Assembly: GCA_030844895.1 (NCBI GenBank)
Contig: JAUTDX010000756.1
Coordinates: 39,656-103,655 of the forward strand
Direction of reading: 5' to 3'
Length of the DNA: 64,000 nt
Source of the DNA: Ambrosia x helenae
Lineage: Eukaryota; Streptophyta; Magnoliopsida; Asterales; Asteraceae
Shown: positions 22,226 through 33,554 of the stretch, piece after piece
Layout of the letters: the number at the start of each line of letters is the position of its first letter
How positions within the stretch are numbered: the first letter of the stretch is position 1
The notes under the pieces: generated by a model
Seen by the model: only the letters and a program-made list of their open reading frames with translations
The model's database searches: none
Told to the model about the DNA's origin: nothing
Program-made: the position numbers and the translations under genes

Positions 22226-23587
22226 TCTATATAAAAGAAAGCATATATGCCCATTGAGAGTGCCACGTGGCTTAATAATTGAGTGTTTTTTGTGTTTTTG
22301 AGTATTTTCTAAATTTATCTCTCTATCTCTTAATTCTCAATTACTAAAATTAAATTGAGTTATTTTAGGAAAAAAGAATTTAAAAACAAATTTAAATTTT
22401 TCTCTCTTGTCTTCCTCCCATAATTTTTAAACATAAATATCTTTTATATTCGAGATTTTTTAAATAAAAAAATTACACCAAATTAACGAGCGTTTTATTA
22501 TCTTTCCAACGAGTACCATAGTGCTATATAAAAACGAAAAAAAACGACTATTTTTTGTTGGGGTTATATTCATACAGAAAAAAACACAAAGTGTTAAGGT
22601 TATTCATTAATCAAATGTATCTATCACTATTATAGCATAGATAAAAAACGCGACTAATTACATCAAGATAGCGGGCAGGCGGGCAACAAGCCTGCGCCGC
22701 CACCCCTTTCTGGATAGCAAACCCTAACCTACTAAAAACGAACCCATGTCCCCCGGAGTCGAGACACTGCTATGAATAACCCGTTGGACTCTAGTCAGGA
22801 AACGGATGGCTTCCGACGCCAAAGAGCCAAAGGTATCAAATGCCAGGGGAACAAAAACATGTTGGTTCTCCTCGCAGGCTTTAGCATGCTTCTCAATTTT
22901 CTTCGCCTCTGCTTTCCGCACAGCTTGCCCTGCTAAAAAACCACTATCCCTCAAACCAACCAGAGGAGATACACCTGTTAGGTCGACGCAAGCGTGTTTC
23001 CCCCGGCCCACCCAAAGACAAGCAGGTCTGCTGGACGTAGGGTGGATCTCCCGTCAGCGGGGTCCGAGAGGAAATTCACAGGAGCTTCCCTTTTGGCTGA
23101 GATCCCAGCCCTTCTTAAAATGTCCCAAAGAACGTCCCGGACCCAGTCATGCCTGTATTTGAAACCAGGCAACTCCTTACAATGAACCGCATGTTCCCCA
23201 TATTTGTCCAAGCATGCCTTACGGCAAATCGGACAGACTTCATCTTCATGGTACATGGGGATCATCAAACGATATTTAAGAATTGCCCTGTATTCAACCC
23301 TAGACATGGTTTGGCCCAAACCTTCGATTGGGATAACATTTAGGAAATCTTGGGCATGGGGGCTCTGCAAGCATTCAATAACTGCCTTTTGGCGGGGGGA
23401 TAGATCAAAAGTTTCACCCAGGCTCTGTGCGATTTTGCCAAAGAGGGCATTCGCCAAATAAATGTTTTTTAAAAGATTGATTATGTTTAAGTTATTTACT
23501 CTTTTCGTGATTTGAGTTTTTTTTATCATTTTTTATTAAATCATATTAAATTTTTCAACCCGGGACCTTCCCGGGGTAATCGGCTAG
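22226..23587 (+). mobile_element. Non-autonomous Helitron, 1.36 kb
   Basis: The 3' end has the strong stem CCCGGGACCTTCCCGGG, then TAATCGGCTAG followed by T, a textbook Helitron terminus. The proposed 5' end is TCTATATAAAAG with a nearby GCCACGTGGC; it is less certain because the base before it is C, not A. There is no Rep or helicase. The cargo is an RT-related gene fragment on the opposite strand. Confidence 0.6.
22724..23470 (-). pseudogene. C-terminal fragment of a plant RT-domain protein, one frameshift
   Basis: The reverse strand encodes SRVEYRAILKYRLMIP, then CPICRKACLDKYGEHAVHC, KYRHDWVRDVLWDILRRAG and LRPADLLVFGWAGG. A one-base shift near 23000 moves the frame to KHACVDLTGVSPLVGLR and an AFDTFGSLASEAIRFL stretch. 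These features match the C-terminal half of a family of plant proteins annotated as reverse-transcriptase domain-containing, which carry a C-x2-C...H-x4-C zinc motif after the RT core. The RT core is missing and the frame ends at a stop (22724). It sits entirely inside the Helitron, which probably captured it. Confidence 0.7.
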
Positions 23588-23817
23588 TAATTCTATATTT
23601 CAAGATCATTGTGTAAGAGTACAAAAGAAAGAGTGAAAAATTCACAACCCTATCCAATCAAAACACTTGTAAATCTCTAAAGGGACATCTCTAACAAATT
23701 TAAAGAAAAACTGATAGTCAAACAAACTATTGATCAAGTATCAAAGAGTGGATGCTGTAAAATTGTTAACATTCACCTAAACCACAATACATCATATCGT
23801 TGCGTTTCTATGATAAG

Positions 23818-24618
23818 CAATGTTTTCATAATCGGACCGGACATTAAACCGGATGTCTTAAATGTTCACTGGTCGGACCGGTTCAACCGGAATAAAGAAC
23901 CGGATAAGTTTTATTTTTAATAGAGTTGGTTTTTCTATTCAAAAGGGGGGTAGCGGCGCAACTTGTAGCCGTTTACCCGCCTCCCACTTGTAAAAGTTGT
24001 CGGTTTTAATATTATAATGAAAATTTTAGTTTAAAAAAAATATATATTTATAATAGATTTGAATATTAAAATAGTAAAAAGGATAGATAAGACACGGTTC
24101 AAAATGTATAAGTATAAAAATCTTATCAACACACTAGCAAACAAAAGATAGTCATGCAAAAAGTAAGTTTTCTTTCTACGTTTCCATCTTTGACTTTTAA
24201 CTCCATCTTTTCCTCACTCTCTTTCTTGTTTATTTGTTAACCTACATCAATATATTGTCACAACTCATCACTTTTCCTCATTTCAAGTCTATCTTCTCCT
24301 CACAACTCATCGTCTTTTACAGATCCACAATAACGAGGGTTGGCATGTCTCAAGTTCGGTCAAATCTGGCTAAAAGGAGATGAATATTTTTCAGTTCCAG
24401 GCACAGATCCGACGATACCGATGCAGAGCGCTTAGCACCGTTGATCATTCTTCATCTCCGGTCCGGTCGCTTATCACGGTTCCCCGGTCCGACCCCCGGT
24501 CCGCCGGCCAAACTACTGGTCCGATGCACAACCGGTCCTGTCCATCGACCCGGACCGGCCGAGGTACCGTTTTCCGGTCCGACCGGTCCAACCGGCCGGT
24601 CCGGGTCTGAAAACACTG
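23818..24618. mobile_element. Non-autonomous hAT element, 801 bp
   Basis: The left end CAATGTTTTCATAATCGGAC and the complement of the right end (CAGTGTTTTCAGACCCGGAC) are inverted repeats. The flanking 8-mers ATGATAAG (23810-23817) and GTGATAAG (24619-24626) differ at one base. Both subterminal regions are rich in ACCGG/CCGGT words, likely transposase sites. ORFs near the right end are composition artefacts. Confidence 0.8.
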
Positions 24619-24625
24619 GTGATAA

Positions 24626-26661
24626 GGGCACAAGGGGTGCTAACCTAGTTATTTTTTTCCTTCACTGATTTTAACTAATTCTGCACTGCACATCACTTAA
24701 CTGATTTACTTCACTGATTCACTTTTTTGTAGGCAGCACTCCACTGATTCACTTCACTGAAATCTTTATTTTTTAGTTTTCCTTTTTTTAATTACCGTTT
24801 TTATTAAAAAAATGACCGTTTAAAAATGACCGTTTGAAGTAAAGAACCGTTTGTAAAACTTAAAAAAATAAACGGTTCCATTTAAATTAAAAAACTTACA
24901 AGAAACATCAACTAAAATAAAACATATAAACGCCTTCATCCTATCCTACTCGTCACCTTCATCATCCTCGTCGCCTTCAACCCAATAACGCTCCCAATTG
25001 TGTTTCGCCGCTATTTTTTCTTTACGTTTCAAAACCAAGGCCAAAGATTTACCTTTGAGGTAGTCGTGCGGTTTTGAATAGATACTCAAGTCGTGGTCAT
25101 ACTGCCTTTCTCTCAACAAGTCGCGTTGTTCCTCTAAAAACGCCATTGTTTTTTCGCCTTGTTGAGATTGTAGGGTGACCAACTGGTTGAGTTTGTCTTC
25201 TTCCATTGCTCGGTATGACCCAAGTTCGTCAACCAATGATTTGCCTGAAGACTCGGCGGCGACTTTCTTAGATTTTCGTTTGGGCCGCGTTGGGTTGGTA
25301 TCTTCGTTGAGGTCCGGCATGTGGCTAGTGGGGGTGGTCTCGTCCGGTGTGGAAAACGCAGTCGCCTGATAGTTGCCGCTTTTCGAAGACTTTCGTCTCT
25401 TGTGGGAATGACTATCAGACGGTTCTTCACCTATCAACACTTGCTTTTTCCACTTGTCGTGGTCTTTTACAATCTCCCATGCCGCTTGATGATTAAAACC
25501 CGAAGGATGGCTTTTTCTGTAATCGTTTCAACGCCGTTTGCATGACATTTAGATCACTACATCCAGTCCCTCATAGGCGCTTCTATATAATTAAATAAAA
25601 CCGTAAATTAAATATAATTTAGAGAAATTTGTATAATTAAATAAAACGCTAAGTTAAATATATCATAATTGTTACCGGCTGTTGATGAAATCCATTGAAC
25701 GCATTCATTTGTGGGTTCATGGCGGTCCACTTCGAAGTAATTTGATCAACTGTTCGGGTGGATCCTCCCAACAGTGCCGCATAATGTTTTTGGACAGCTT
25801 TCCAAAAACTTTCCTTGCTTCTTTGGTTACTCTTCTCCCTGTTTTTCAACACATAGCACCAAGCTTTTGCCAAAGCAACCTCTTGTGCCGTATTCCACTT
25901 CACAGCTTTCAGTCGCTTTGCATATCCCCCCCCCCCACCGCATCAACTTCTTCAACTTCAAGCGTGTCATCCGCTTCCTCGTCAAGTTGTTCATCTCCAT
26001 GATGCTCGAACTGTGTCTCTGGCACAGTTTCCTCCACGTCATCGTCCTCATCTTCTAGGTTGAGCTCGAAGTCTTCTAGTTGGGAATTTGTTAATTGAGG
26101 CGGCATAAAATATTGTTGATACATCATGGGTGGTTGGCTTTGTGGGGAATTGTTGGAATTGTGGGTATTGTGAGTAAAACGGTTGTTGTTGGGGTTGGGT
26201 TTGTGGAAAATTGATCACGGGGCCTATAGGGTTCAACCGTAGCCGATCTCGAACCCGAAGCTTTGCCTCGACTACTAGAACCTCTAGATTTCGAGGTTCC
26301 CCTCCCACCCCTCGAAACACTCTTTGATTTCCTTGGATCCATTTGTTTTGTTTGTGTTTTAAAGTAGTTTGGTTAATGTAGTTGTTTGTTTTTGTTTTTT
26401 TATTTAAACCGTGCACAATTTATACCATTTCAAAAATAACGGTCAAAAAAAGTTACCGTTTCATATTAAATAAATTCAAACGGTCAAAAAGTAATAAAAT
26501 ATATTATAAATTTGACCGTTGCAATAATTAAGGCTTGTCACCAGCCCGTTAGATGGAACCCGTATTTGGTTCACGGGACCCCTACCAGCACAGGTGGCGG
26601 CGGTGTTACCGTGCTGGTAGTGTGGTACCCGTGCCCAATTCTGATAGCGCCCCGTCCCCCC
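24626..26661. mobile_element. PIF/Harbinger element, 2.0 kb, non-autonomous
   Basis: The left end GGGCACAAGGGGTGCTAAC and the complement of the right end (GGGGGGACGGGGCGCTATC) match at 13 of 19 positions. TAA flanks both sides (24623-24625 and 26662-26664). Subterminal ACCGTTT and AACGGTC boxes are frequent at both ends. The only gene is a broken Myb/SANT-like ORF on the reverse strand; there is no DDE transposase. Confidence 0.7.
24946..26342 (-). pseudogene. Harbinger Myb/SANT-like accessory protein, frameshifted
   Basis: Starting at the ATG at 26342, the frame gives an Arg/Ser/Gly-rich N-terminus. It shifts near 26125 to an acidic stretch (FELNLEDEDDDVEETVPE), and shifts again at a 10-base C run (about 25928-25937). 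The SANT domain then reads KWNTAQEVALAKAWC, SKESFWKAVQKHYAAL and VDQITSKWTAMN. After an intron (about 25560-25680) come AWEIVKDHDKWKKQ, a basic Ser-rich linker and a coiled-coil C-terminus (EEQRDLLRERQYDHDLSIY), as in NAM-associated plant proteins. The layout matches the Harbinger DNA-binding partner, which acts with the transposase. Two frameshifts make it non-functional unless one is a sequencing error. Confidence 0.75.
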
Positions 26662-26664
26662 TAA

Positions 26665-27118
26665 TACCACTTGTTTTCCTTTTTATTGTAATTTTATTTC
26701 CTAGTGTTCTCTAGAGTAGTTATTAAAAATCATATACAATTTTATAAAATTTACAAAGCTCATTCATCTGTCTCGCTTATGAAAATATATATTATGTCTC
26801 CAATAATCCTCATTCGAGTGTGGATGTACACTTAATTTGTACAACTGTGTTAACTGAAACCTAGACTCATGGCCTCATGGCTGACTTTTACGTAGGGCAA
26901 AGTGGACGACTGTACAAATCCCACTTACCTGAGGGCCAATATTTTTATTTTTTTTTGTTTATTGTGATAAAAAAATAAGCATATAAAATTAAAAACGCAA
27001 TAATATCATGTGATTTTTAAATCCAATAATCTATTTAATTTGGCCCATTTAAACCCATTTTATCATTTGATCCAACTAAGTGTATGTAACCCAATTCAAA
27101 ATTTTTAAATTTTAGCCC
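26665..27118. other. Nothing recognised
   Basis: AT-rich sequence between the Harbinger element and the next MITE, with no ORF of note. Confidence 0.5.
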
Positions 27119-27127
27119 CGATTAAAT

Positions 27128-27497
27128 GAGTAAAGATCAAATACAAAGTGTTTTTTTGATAAGAACTGTGAGAATCAAAGGGGGAAAAAAAATTTTATTT
27201 TATTTTTTAGAATTTTTTTCCATGTGCTTAAACATACTTTCTAGATGAATAATACAAAAAAAAAATTAAAATTTTTTAGTGTAATTACGTCATTAAAGTA
27301 AATACATTAGTTTACACTAGAGTAATTATGTAATTACTCTACACGTAATTACTCTACACCAATTTTTTTTTATTTTTCAATACTATTATAATGTTTAACA
27401 ATATGAGAAAAAAAATTCGAAAAAAAAAATAAAAAAATACCCTCCTTTGATTCTTACAGTTCTTACCAAAAAAACACTTGTACAAGATCTTTACTCC
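27128..27497. mobile_element. Mutator-type MITE, 370 bp
   Basis: Ends are inverted repeats of about 55 bp opening GAGTAAAGATC and including TAAGAACTGTGAGAATCAAA. A perfect 9-bp duplication, CGATTAAAT, lies at 27119-27127 and 27498-27506. No coding content. Confidence 0.88.
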
Positions 27498-27506
27498 CGA
27501 TTAAAT

Positions 27507-28185
27507 TATATAACAAACTTAAACCAATTAAATAACAAATTCTTTCTATCCTAATTATCGTCGTATTATTAGTATTTTTTTTTTACATATAAGCTTATAT
27601 TTTAAACAGACAATTTTTTTATTTGCACATGAGTCCCAAATTGTTTGCAAGGGCCAATTTGATCCTCTTCCCCAGGGATTCTCGATAAGGGAACCCTAGG
27701 AGAGTCGCCGACTCCAAACTACCGTCATGTACGATTCATACTAGATCCAGACTGAGACATTTTTGTTAATTAGATGCCATGAATTTGGACGTACCTGAAC
27801 ATAAGTCGTATCGTATAATAAGGCTACATAAATAAAAAAATAATAATAATATTCAATGTGTATGAATTTTATGGGTTTCATATGGGTCACACCAAACTTG
27901 TTTTTGGCATGGTAAGGTCGGCATTTCCGTATGGCTTTCTCAATGAACGCATTCATTAAAGGCAGTTGGGACTACGCAAAATTTCCACCCATTTAAACTT
28001 CATGTTCATTTCACATCACTTGTCCAATTAAGGTCAAAGTCAAGCATGCAATTTGTCACAATGTCACGTATCTTCAATATGTTAAGTAAGCAACTTGCTA
28101 TGCAACATCAAAGAAAATAAAATAAAGAAAAACGATTGATTTTCTAAAAGAGATCGGTGATTCAGTAATTGATATCTTTGACTCG
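27507..28185. other. Nothing recognised
   Basis: AT-rich. A reverse ORF at 27741-27956 has no recognisable domain. Confidence 0.4.
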
Positions 28186-28302
28186 TTGCCGACAATAATC
28201 TGTACTTAAAAAATTCCCTACAACAGTCCCAACTTTCAAAGTATTTTCCTCCAATAACGACCAACGAGACAAAGTTTGGATTATTATTAAAATCCAATTC
28301 CC
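28186..28302. mobile_element. Isolated Mutator-like terminus
   Basis: The segment ends ATTAAAATCCAATTCCCC, like the right end of the 498-1998 MULE. It shares AATAATCTGTACTT and CCCAACTTTCAA words with the terminus near 45959-46070. Only one end was found, so it is a truncated relict. Confidence 0.5.
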
Positions 28303-28648
28303 CAAATTTAAATTACAAAATTGACTTGATAACCTTCTAATTAAGTTTGAGGAGTAACATCTACCTCAAGCAAATTAATTAGTTTCACATCATATGGTAG
28401 AATACTTAAAATATATATACAACACATAATAATATCATACATATGTGTAGCAAATACAACTCCTGATTTAAATAGAGGTTGACTATTGTACCCATGTAGA
28501 CAATAGTGAATCTCCTCTGGCATGAAATAACTAATATTGTAGGAATATAAGATATATATTCAGTAAATGTAACAGAGACGGGTTACATACCACAATTCAT
28601 TTAAGTATCATAATAAACATTATTGGTATTTGCTATTAAGAACGTTGT

Positions 28649-28745
28649 TTTTTAACGGCTAAATTTCTACTATACTAGTTGTTAGTGAGTATTGAACCCA
28701 TAACCTCCATATTAGTACAGCAAATTAGTTACTACCAAAACACAA
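28649..28745 (-). mobile_element. Candidate SINE relict
   Basis: On the reverse strand a B-box-like GGGTTCAATACTC is followed by a tail AGCCGTTAAAAAAC, the tail type of the SINE at 15977-16101. The A box is poor and no target duplication was found. Confidence 0.4.
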
Positions 28746-29066
28746 GGGATGAGGCAAAAAAGTTGTTAACACTTATAACACAACACATTTAAATGTCACT
28801 CATTTGGAAAAACCCTAAACACAGTTTTTAATTTTTATCCACTGCGATGCACACCTTAATTGCTCTAAAGGAGTCACACACGTGTAAGTAAAACAACTTG
28901 ATAGCACTGTATAGACATTCATGTTCCTTACCTAAACACCTTTCCACATGGCAATCATCCAACGGTTGTAATTAAAACTCCACCAATGACTCGCAGGTTC
29001 GTACGATCGATTTGCTTAATTATAAAACCTTCGGGCATGAACTAATTAACATCCCAATTTCCTCTC

Positions 29067-29086
29067 ATATATATATATATATATAT
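29067..29086 (+). promoter_or_regulatory. AT-repeat / TATA region of the CxxC gene
   Basis: A 20-bp alternating AT run starts about 100 bp before the ATG at 29170, a likely TATA region. A second candidate, TATAAAAC, lies at 29021. The run is also a microsatellite. Confidence 0.4.
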
Positions 29087-29169
29087 GATCCATCAAACAC
29101 CATCCTAGATCACATAACCAGTCAGTCATAAGTCATACGTTGTTGATCAAACAATAACCAATTGTTCTT

Positions 29170-29376
29170 ATGGTTGTGTTTTGCTTTTTAGTGGATCAAA
29201 CTCGAAAGATTCAAAGGACGAAACCAGTGGCTGGATTGTGTTCGAGGTGTCGTCGAGGAGCCCATGTGGCTGACATGTTAACTGCGACTAGATTTTGTTA
29301 CATCCCGTTTTATTGGAGATCTTGGAAGGCTATCATATGTACGTTTTGTGGTGCAACTCTTAAAACCTACCGCTAA
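29170..29376 (+). CDS. Small conserved plant protein with two CxxC motifs
   Basis: This is a single uninterrupted 68-residue ORF from a clear ATG to TAA. It begins MVVFCFLVDQTRK and has two CxxC pairs: CSRC at residues 24-27 and CTFC at 57-60. Between them is VADMLTATRFCYIPFYWRSW. I recognise this as a short, widely conserved plant family of unknown function whose members are close to this length with the same two pairs. The pairs suggest one zinc ribbon-like fold. Relatives, as I recall them, usually have Gly-Gly after the first pair; here it is Arg-Arg. An AT-repeat TATA region lies upstream and no close neighbouring gene is seen. It is the best candidate for an intact single-exon host gene here. 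Function is unknown. Confidence 0.72.
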   Translation: MVVFCFLVDQTRKIQRTKPVAGLCSRCRRGAHVADMLTATRFCYIPFYWRSWKAIICTFCGATLKTYR

Positions 29377-29734
29377 TTTATCGCTTATGTTTTGGCTTTT
29401 TTTTTCCTTTTCTTTTTTATTTAGTTGTATACTTTTTAGTGGTTATATATGGATTCAAATCCTATGGTGATCTTGCTGTTTTAAGGACAATGATTATTGG
29501 GTGTCTTTCTGTTCAAAGATCATGCTTCAGAATCTAACACTTTTTTGTTCGAATACCGTTTTCCTATTTTAAGACTATTAAAAGAATTACGATTAATATT
29601 CTTCTTATTAAAAAAAATATATTCACATGAGAAAGTTTACTGTAAAAAGTAGTTTAACGTAAAAAGAATAAGAAGTATTTTGGTCTTTTGATCAAAATAT
29701 ATACGTTGAGTTTCTAAAAGAGAGGGAGAATGAC
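29377..29734. other. 3' flank of the CxxC gene
   Basis: AT-rich, T-rich just after the stop; no gene or element recognised. Confidence 0.5.
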
Positions 29735-30600
29735 AAAATAGGTATCACCTACAATGGTTGAGTTTCACCCCCATTTTTTTAACGTCGATAACTTTTTCAT
29801 ACGACATTATTCTTTTAAAAAAATATACCATAAAAACAACTTTTTTTATCCTTTTTCATTTGCATACCCTATTGCTATACTTAAATTTTTTTTTTTTTGC
29901 TGGGTTGATAACTTGCGTTTTATAATGATACAACTTGCGTTTTAGTAAAGGTGGTCTGTCAGATCTGCATCAAACCATGAAAATCCAATTTGTTAATGGT
30001 AATATGATATTTGACACTATATCACATATAGACACCTATAGACACATGTATCTATTATTATTTTCATATATAAAATATATGGCGTTTAGGCGATAACAAG
30101 CATATATGCAACCAAATTGCAAATCTCATGGATAATTGCGTGAACTTGTCTTGTACGTCATGACCATAAAGATACAACTCACTCAAAATATGTATTCTTT
30201 CCTGATTTTATGAAATAACAATTACCTGGATTCCTTCAAGAACATTAGAAGCAATTTGTTCCATGTCTTTTTTTATCAGGCATAACTTGCGTTTTAGCAT
30301 GTATAACTTTCGTTTTATCATATATAACTTGCGTTTGATCAGGTCGTTTTACCATGTCGTCTTATCAGGTATAACTTGTGTTTCTAAAACGCAAGTATAC
30401 CCTCAATAAAACGCAAGTTATCAACCCAACAATTTTTTTTTTTAAAAGTATAGCAATAGGTATGGAAATGAAAGAGGATGAAAAGCTTGTTTTATGGTGT
30501 AGTTTTTTTTTAAATAGTGTTGTATGAAAAAGTTATAGCCATTTTAAAAATGAGGATAAAACTTTAATGACGCTAAAAAATTACCATCGTACCCTGATTA
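29735..30600. mobile_element. Element with ~190-bp inverted repeats and internal 22-bp motif
   Basis: Left arm 29750-29945 and right arm about 30400-30590 are inverted copies: AACTTTTTCATACGACATTATT, the CCCTATTGCTATACTT word and GGTTGATAACTTGCGTTTTA all recur in complement. A motif like TATAACTTGCGTTTTA is repeated six to eight times between and within the arms, in both orientations. There is no ORF with a recognised domain. Exact ends and the target duplication were not resolved; long arms suggest a Mutator-type element. Confidence 0.7.
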
Positions 30601-31750
30601 TCAATTTAATCTATGTCTGATTACAATGTTTCTTATACTTTTTAAGTTAGCATCACCCTGTTCGCATATATTATGATTTGGTCTAGGAAGTCTTCTCTTT
30701 TCATTTTTTTCAACTTTAACATTAGTTTGCTAGAATAAATGCAGACCAATGGCATTCTTTCCCTGATTTTATTTTATTTTTTATATTTTTATAATATTGA
30801 ATGCAAGTACTTGAAATTCTTTTTTTTTTGAAATTTAATAATGCTATCACTTAATGTCGTCCCTCCACCCCCACGGGGCTATGTGAGAGGGGAAATGATT
30901 GGTCTCACCCTAAAGTTTGGGAGAGAGGAAGCGTACATTTAGCAATACCGAGGGGATTGAGCATAAGAGGCTTGGGTCATGGGGCTTGACAAGCCGCAAG
31001 GCTACACCGCTCTTTTCTCTTAGACTTGAGTTTGAGACTACTTTTTAGGCTTGTGGAGGCCGAAGATAGAACACAAAGAAGCGGAGAATAATAATAAAAA
31101 GTGAGTTTTTTAGGTGGGGACCATCTTATGGGGTGTGTGATTGGTTGCTATAATAAAATGGTGGGTCCTTAATTTCATGCTACTTTAGGCTTTGCGTTTT
31201 CAGTGTTTAGGCTATTTTGAACTAGTTTAAGATTGAAATGACGTTGCGCAGTGTGATTGGTGGGCATAGGGCTACACGGGGCTTCTGCCCCTCCCCCCTA
31301 ATAGTTAGATAATATTAAAAACTAAAGTAACAATATTATTTTTAACGGCTAGTTTTCCTTATTTTCACCCTATCTAGTATTTGAAATTGGACATTTGGAC
31401 CCAAGTGGCAACAATTAAATCAATATTGGTGTGTAGTGCAAGAGCATTAAAGAGAAGTAGGAAGTTGAGTTAATATTAGGCTTAAACATGTAACCAACCA
31501 ACTGCTAAGCCTAACGTCCATCAACAGTACTATTATTGATCATAGCATAGAGATATTTTAATGTTAATAATGTTGGGTGTATTAAATACAAAACTAATTT
31601 CAAGTGAAGGAGTCTAATATAATCGTATAAACACACTTCTATCTAGTGTATTGGAATAATTAGAAAAGAGGTTGTTATATAATTGATTTGCGTATAATGT
31701 TTACTATTGGAATTGGTTTGTATCGGTCGAATACAGGGAAATTAAGATAA
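30601..31750. other. No gene; possible decayed MITE
   Basis: A G/C-rich stretch at about 30860-31300 (CACGGGGCTATGTGAG ... CACGGGGCTTCTGCCCC) resembles decayed MITE ends. It lacks a consistent inverted repeat or target duplication. The tail word TTTTTAACGGCTA near 31338 resembles the SINE 3' end. Confidence 0.35.
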
Positions 31751-32093
31751 GGCTAGTGGGTGTGGAGACACCCAAAATAGGATGTCTCCTTGCCACATAG
31801 GATAGAGTAAACACACAACAAAATGGGTCATGGGTGGGGTGTGGAAACATGGAAGACACATTTATTATTAATAATATTAAATGTAATAAAAGTAATAATA
31901 TTAAATTTTTGATTAGTGGGATAAAATAAAAAAAAGGAAAGGAAATTACCTATTTGGTCTGTCCATTTCGTCTTGCCTGGGACGGGGGGAAGTGGGACCG
32001 GGGAGGGGGGGGGGGTGAGGGGTGGTGTAGCATGTCTAGGACAAGCAAAAAGTGCAGGATGAGGGTGGTGCCCCGTCTACATACCCCATAGCC
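31751..32093. mobile_element. Tourist-type MITE, 343 bp
   Basis: The left end GGCTAGTGGGTGTGGAGAC and the complement of the right end (GGCTATGGGGTATGTAGAC) are inverted repeats. TAA duplications flank both sides (31748-31750 and 32094-32096). The interior has a GGGG-rich stretch and no ORF. Confidence 0.8.
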
Positions 32094-32615
32094 TAAAATA
32101 ACGGTGTAAAAGGGGAAAAAATAATAATAATAATACCAAATGTCATCACCTTAGGATTAAGAATTTGAAAGATTTTAACAGTACTATTTTCACTAGCTAA
32201 CAGAAGTACTGTTTTGAAATAATAACCAAGCAGCACACCATAATTGACATATATAATTCACAGTAGACAGGAGAGATAACCAAAATTGCATGTGGTGCAA
32301 TTATTTTCAAAAACAAAACCAATAACGCATATCTATTCCAAGCTAGGCATCTGTATCTTACTAATTTCTTGAACCTATACATTAAATCCATGAACTTAAT
32401 TTTCATTATTTTTTATACATTTACTAAAGGAAAAATTACAAAAATCGTCCTTTGTGTTTACATCATTTTTCAGTGGATGCCCTTTAACTTTAAAATTGAT
32501 GAGAATCATCCTTTATGTCTCAAAAACCTTGCACTCACTGTCTTTAGCACTGACCCGATTAGATTTTTTAGTTAAATCTGGTTTCATAAACGTTAGTTTA
32601 GTCTTTTACTAACAA

Positions 32616-32779
32616 GAGGGTGTTTGGGATTGAGTTTCAAAACAACTTATTAACTTATTGGCTTTTCCAAGAAGCCAATAAGTCAATAAGTTGTTTGTGT
32701 AATCTAAAAGCACTTTCTGTTTTGACTTTTGGTTTTTGGCTTTTAAGAGTGGAAAAGTTGTTTTTGAGAAGTTAGAAAA
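32616..32779. mobile_element. Truncated Tourist MITE copy
   Basis: This matches the complement of the right end of the MITE at 42559-42941, starting GAGGGTGTTTGGGATTGAG and including TTGGCTTTTCCAAGAAGCCA. Similarity stops near 32779, so only one end is present. Confidence 0.75.
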
Positions 32780-32903
32780 TACACCACTAGTCCCAAGTAA
32801 ACGTAACAAGTTTGCTCATTGAATAAAGCTAGGTTAATTTCTTTTATTATTTTTAAGCTGGTCAAAATACCTTTATAATAAATGCATGGATAGTCCATGT
32901 GCT

Positions 32904-33483
32904 CAGTGTTGTAGAACTCGCTAGGCGCTAGTTGGTCGGTGGGTACCAACTAGGGATTAATCAGGATTAAACGAGACTAATTGGATTGGATTTTTATATA
33001 TATTTTTCCAAATTTATACATATATAATGCTAATTTTATACCTTATATGTATAAATTTAGATGTTTAGGGGCCAAATATAAGCTAGTGAATATAGAGGGG
33101 GGTTAAATATTAAACTACATAACTTTAAATAACTCTAATCACCTCCATCGTTCACCATATCCTGCTTTTTCCTCCCCATTTTTTCTTTCATCATAAGGAA
33201 CCAAAAGACGCGACTAGGGTTCATGGAGTTTAATTGATTTTGCTTCTAAATCATGGATTATCATCTAATTTTGAAATAAGAACTAGTTTTATTTGATTGA
33301 TTTCCTTCAGTTTTACCTAATTTTCAGTTTTTTAGGTCTGACTAGGACCAATTTGTTCTGATTAATCGGTGATTAATTGCAACACCGATTAATGGAGTGA
33401 TTTGCCCAAATTTATTCAGTAAAGTGAGGACTAACGATTAATCACCAATTAATCATTGATTAATCAGGATTATTACAACCTTG
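32904..33483. mobile_element. Non-autonomous hAT element, 580 bp
   Basis: The left end opens CAGTGTTGTAGAACTC and the complement of the right end CAAGGTTGTAATAATCC. A perfect 8-bp duplication, CATGTGCT, lies at 32896-32903 and 33484-33491. The right subterminal region repeats GATTAATC words. Confidence 0.83.
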
Positions 33484-33554
33484 CATGTGCTACACTAAAA
33501 TTATGGATTAGATCCCTTGTTCAAAAACCTAAGGTTTCATGTGAGACCCACCAC

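Noticed and set aside
22806..23461. Forward ORFs of 118, 64 and 85 codons
   Set aside because: They are shadows of the reverse-strand RT-family fragment.
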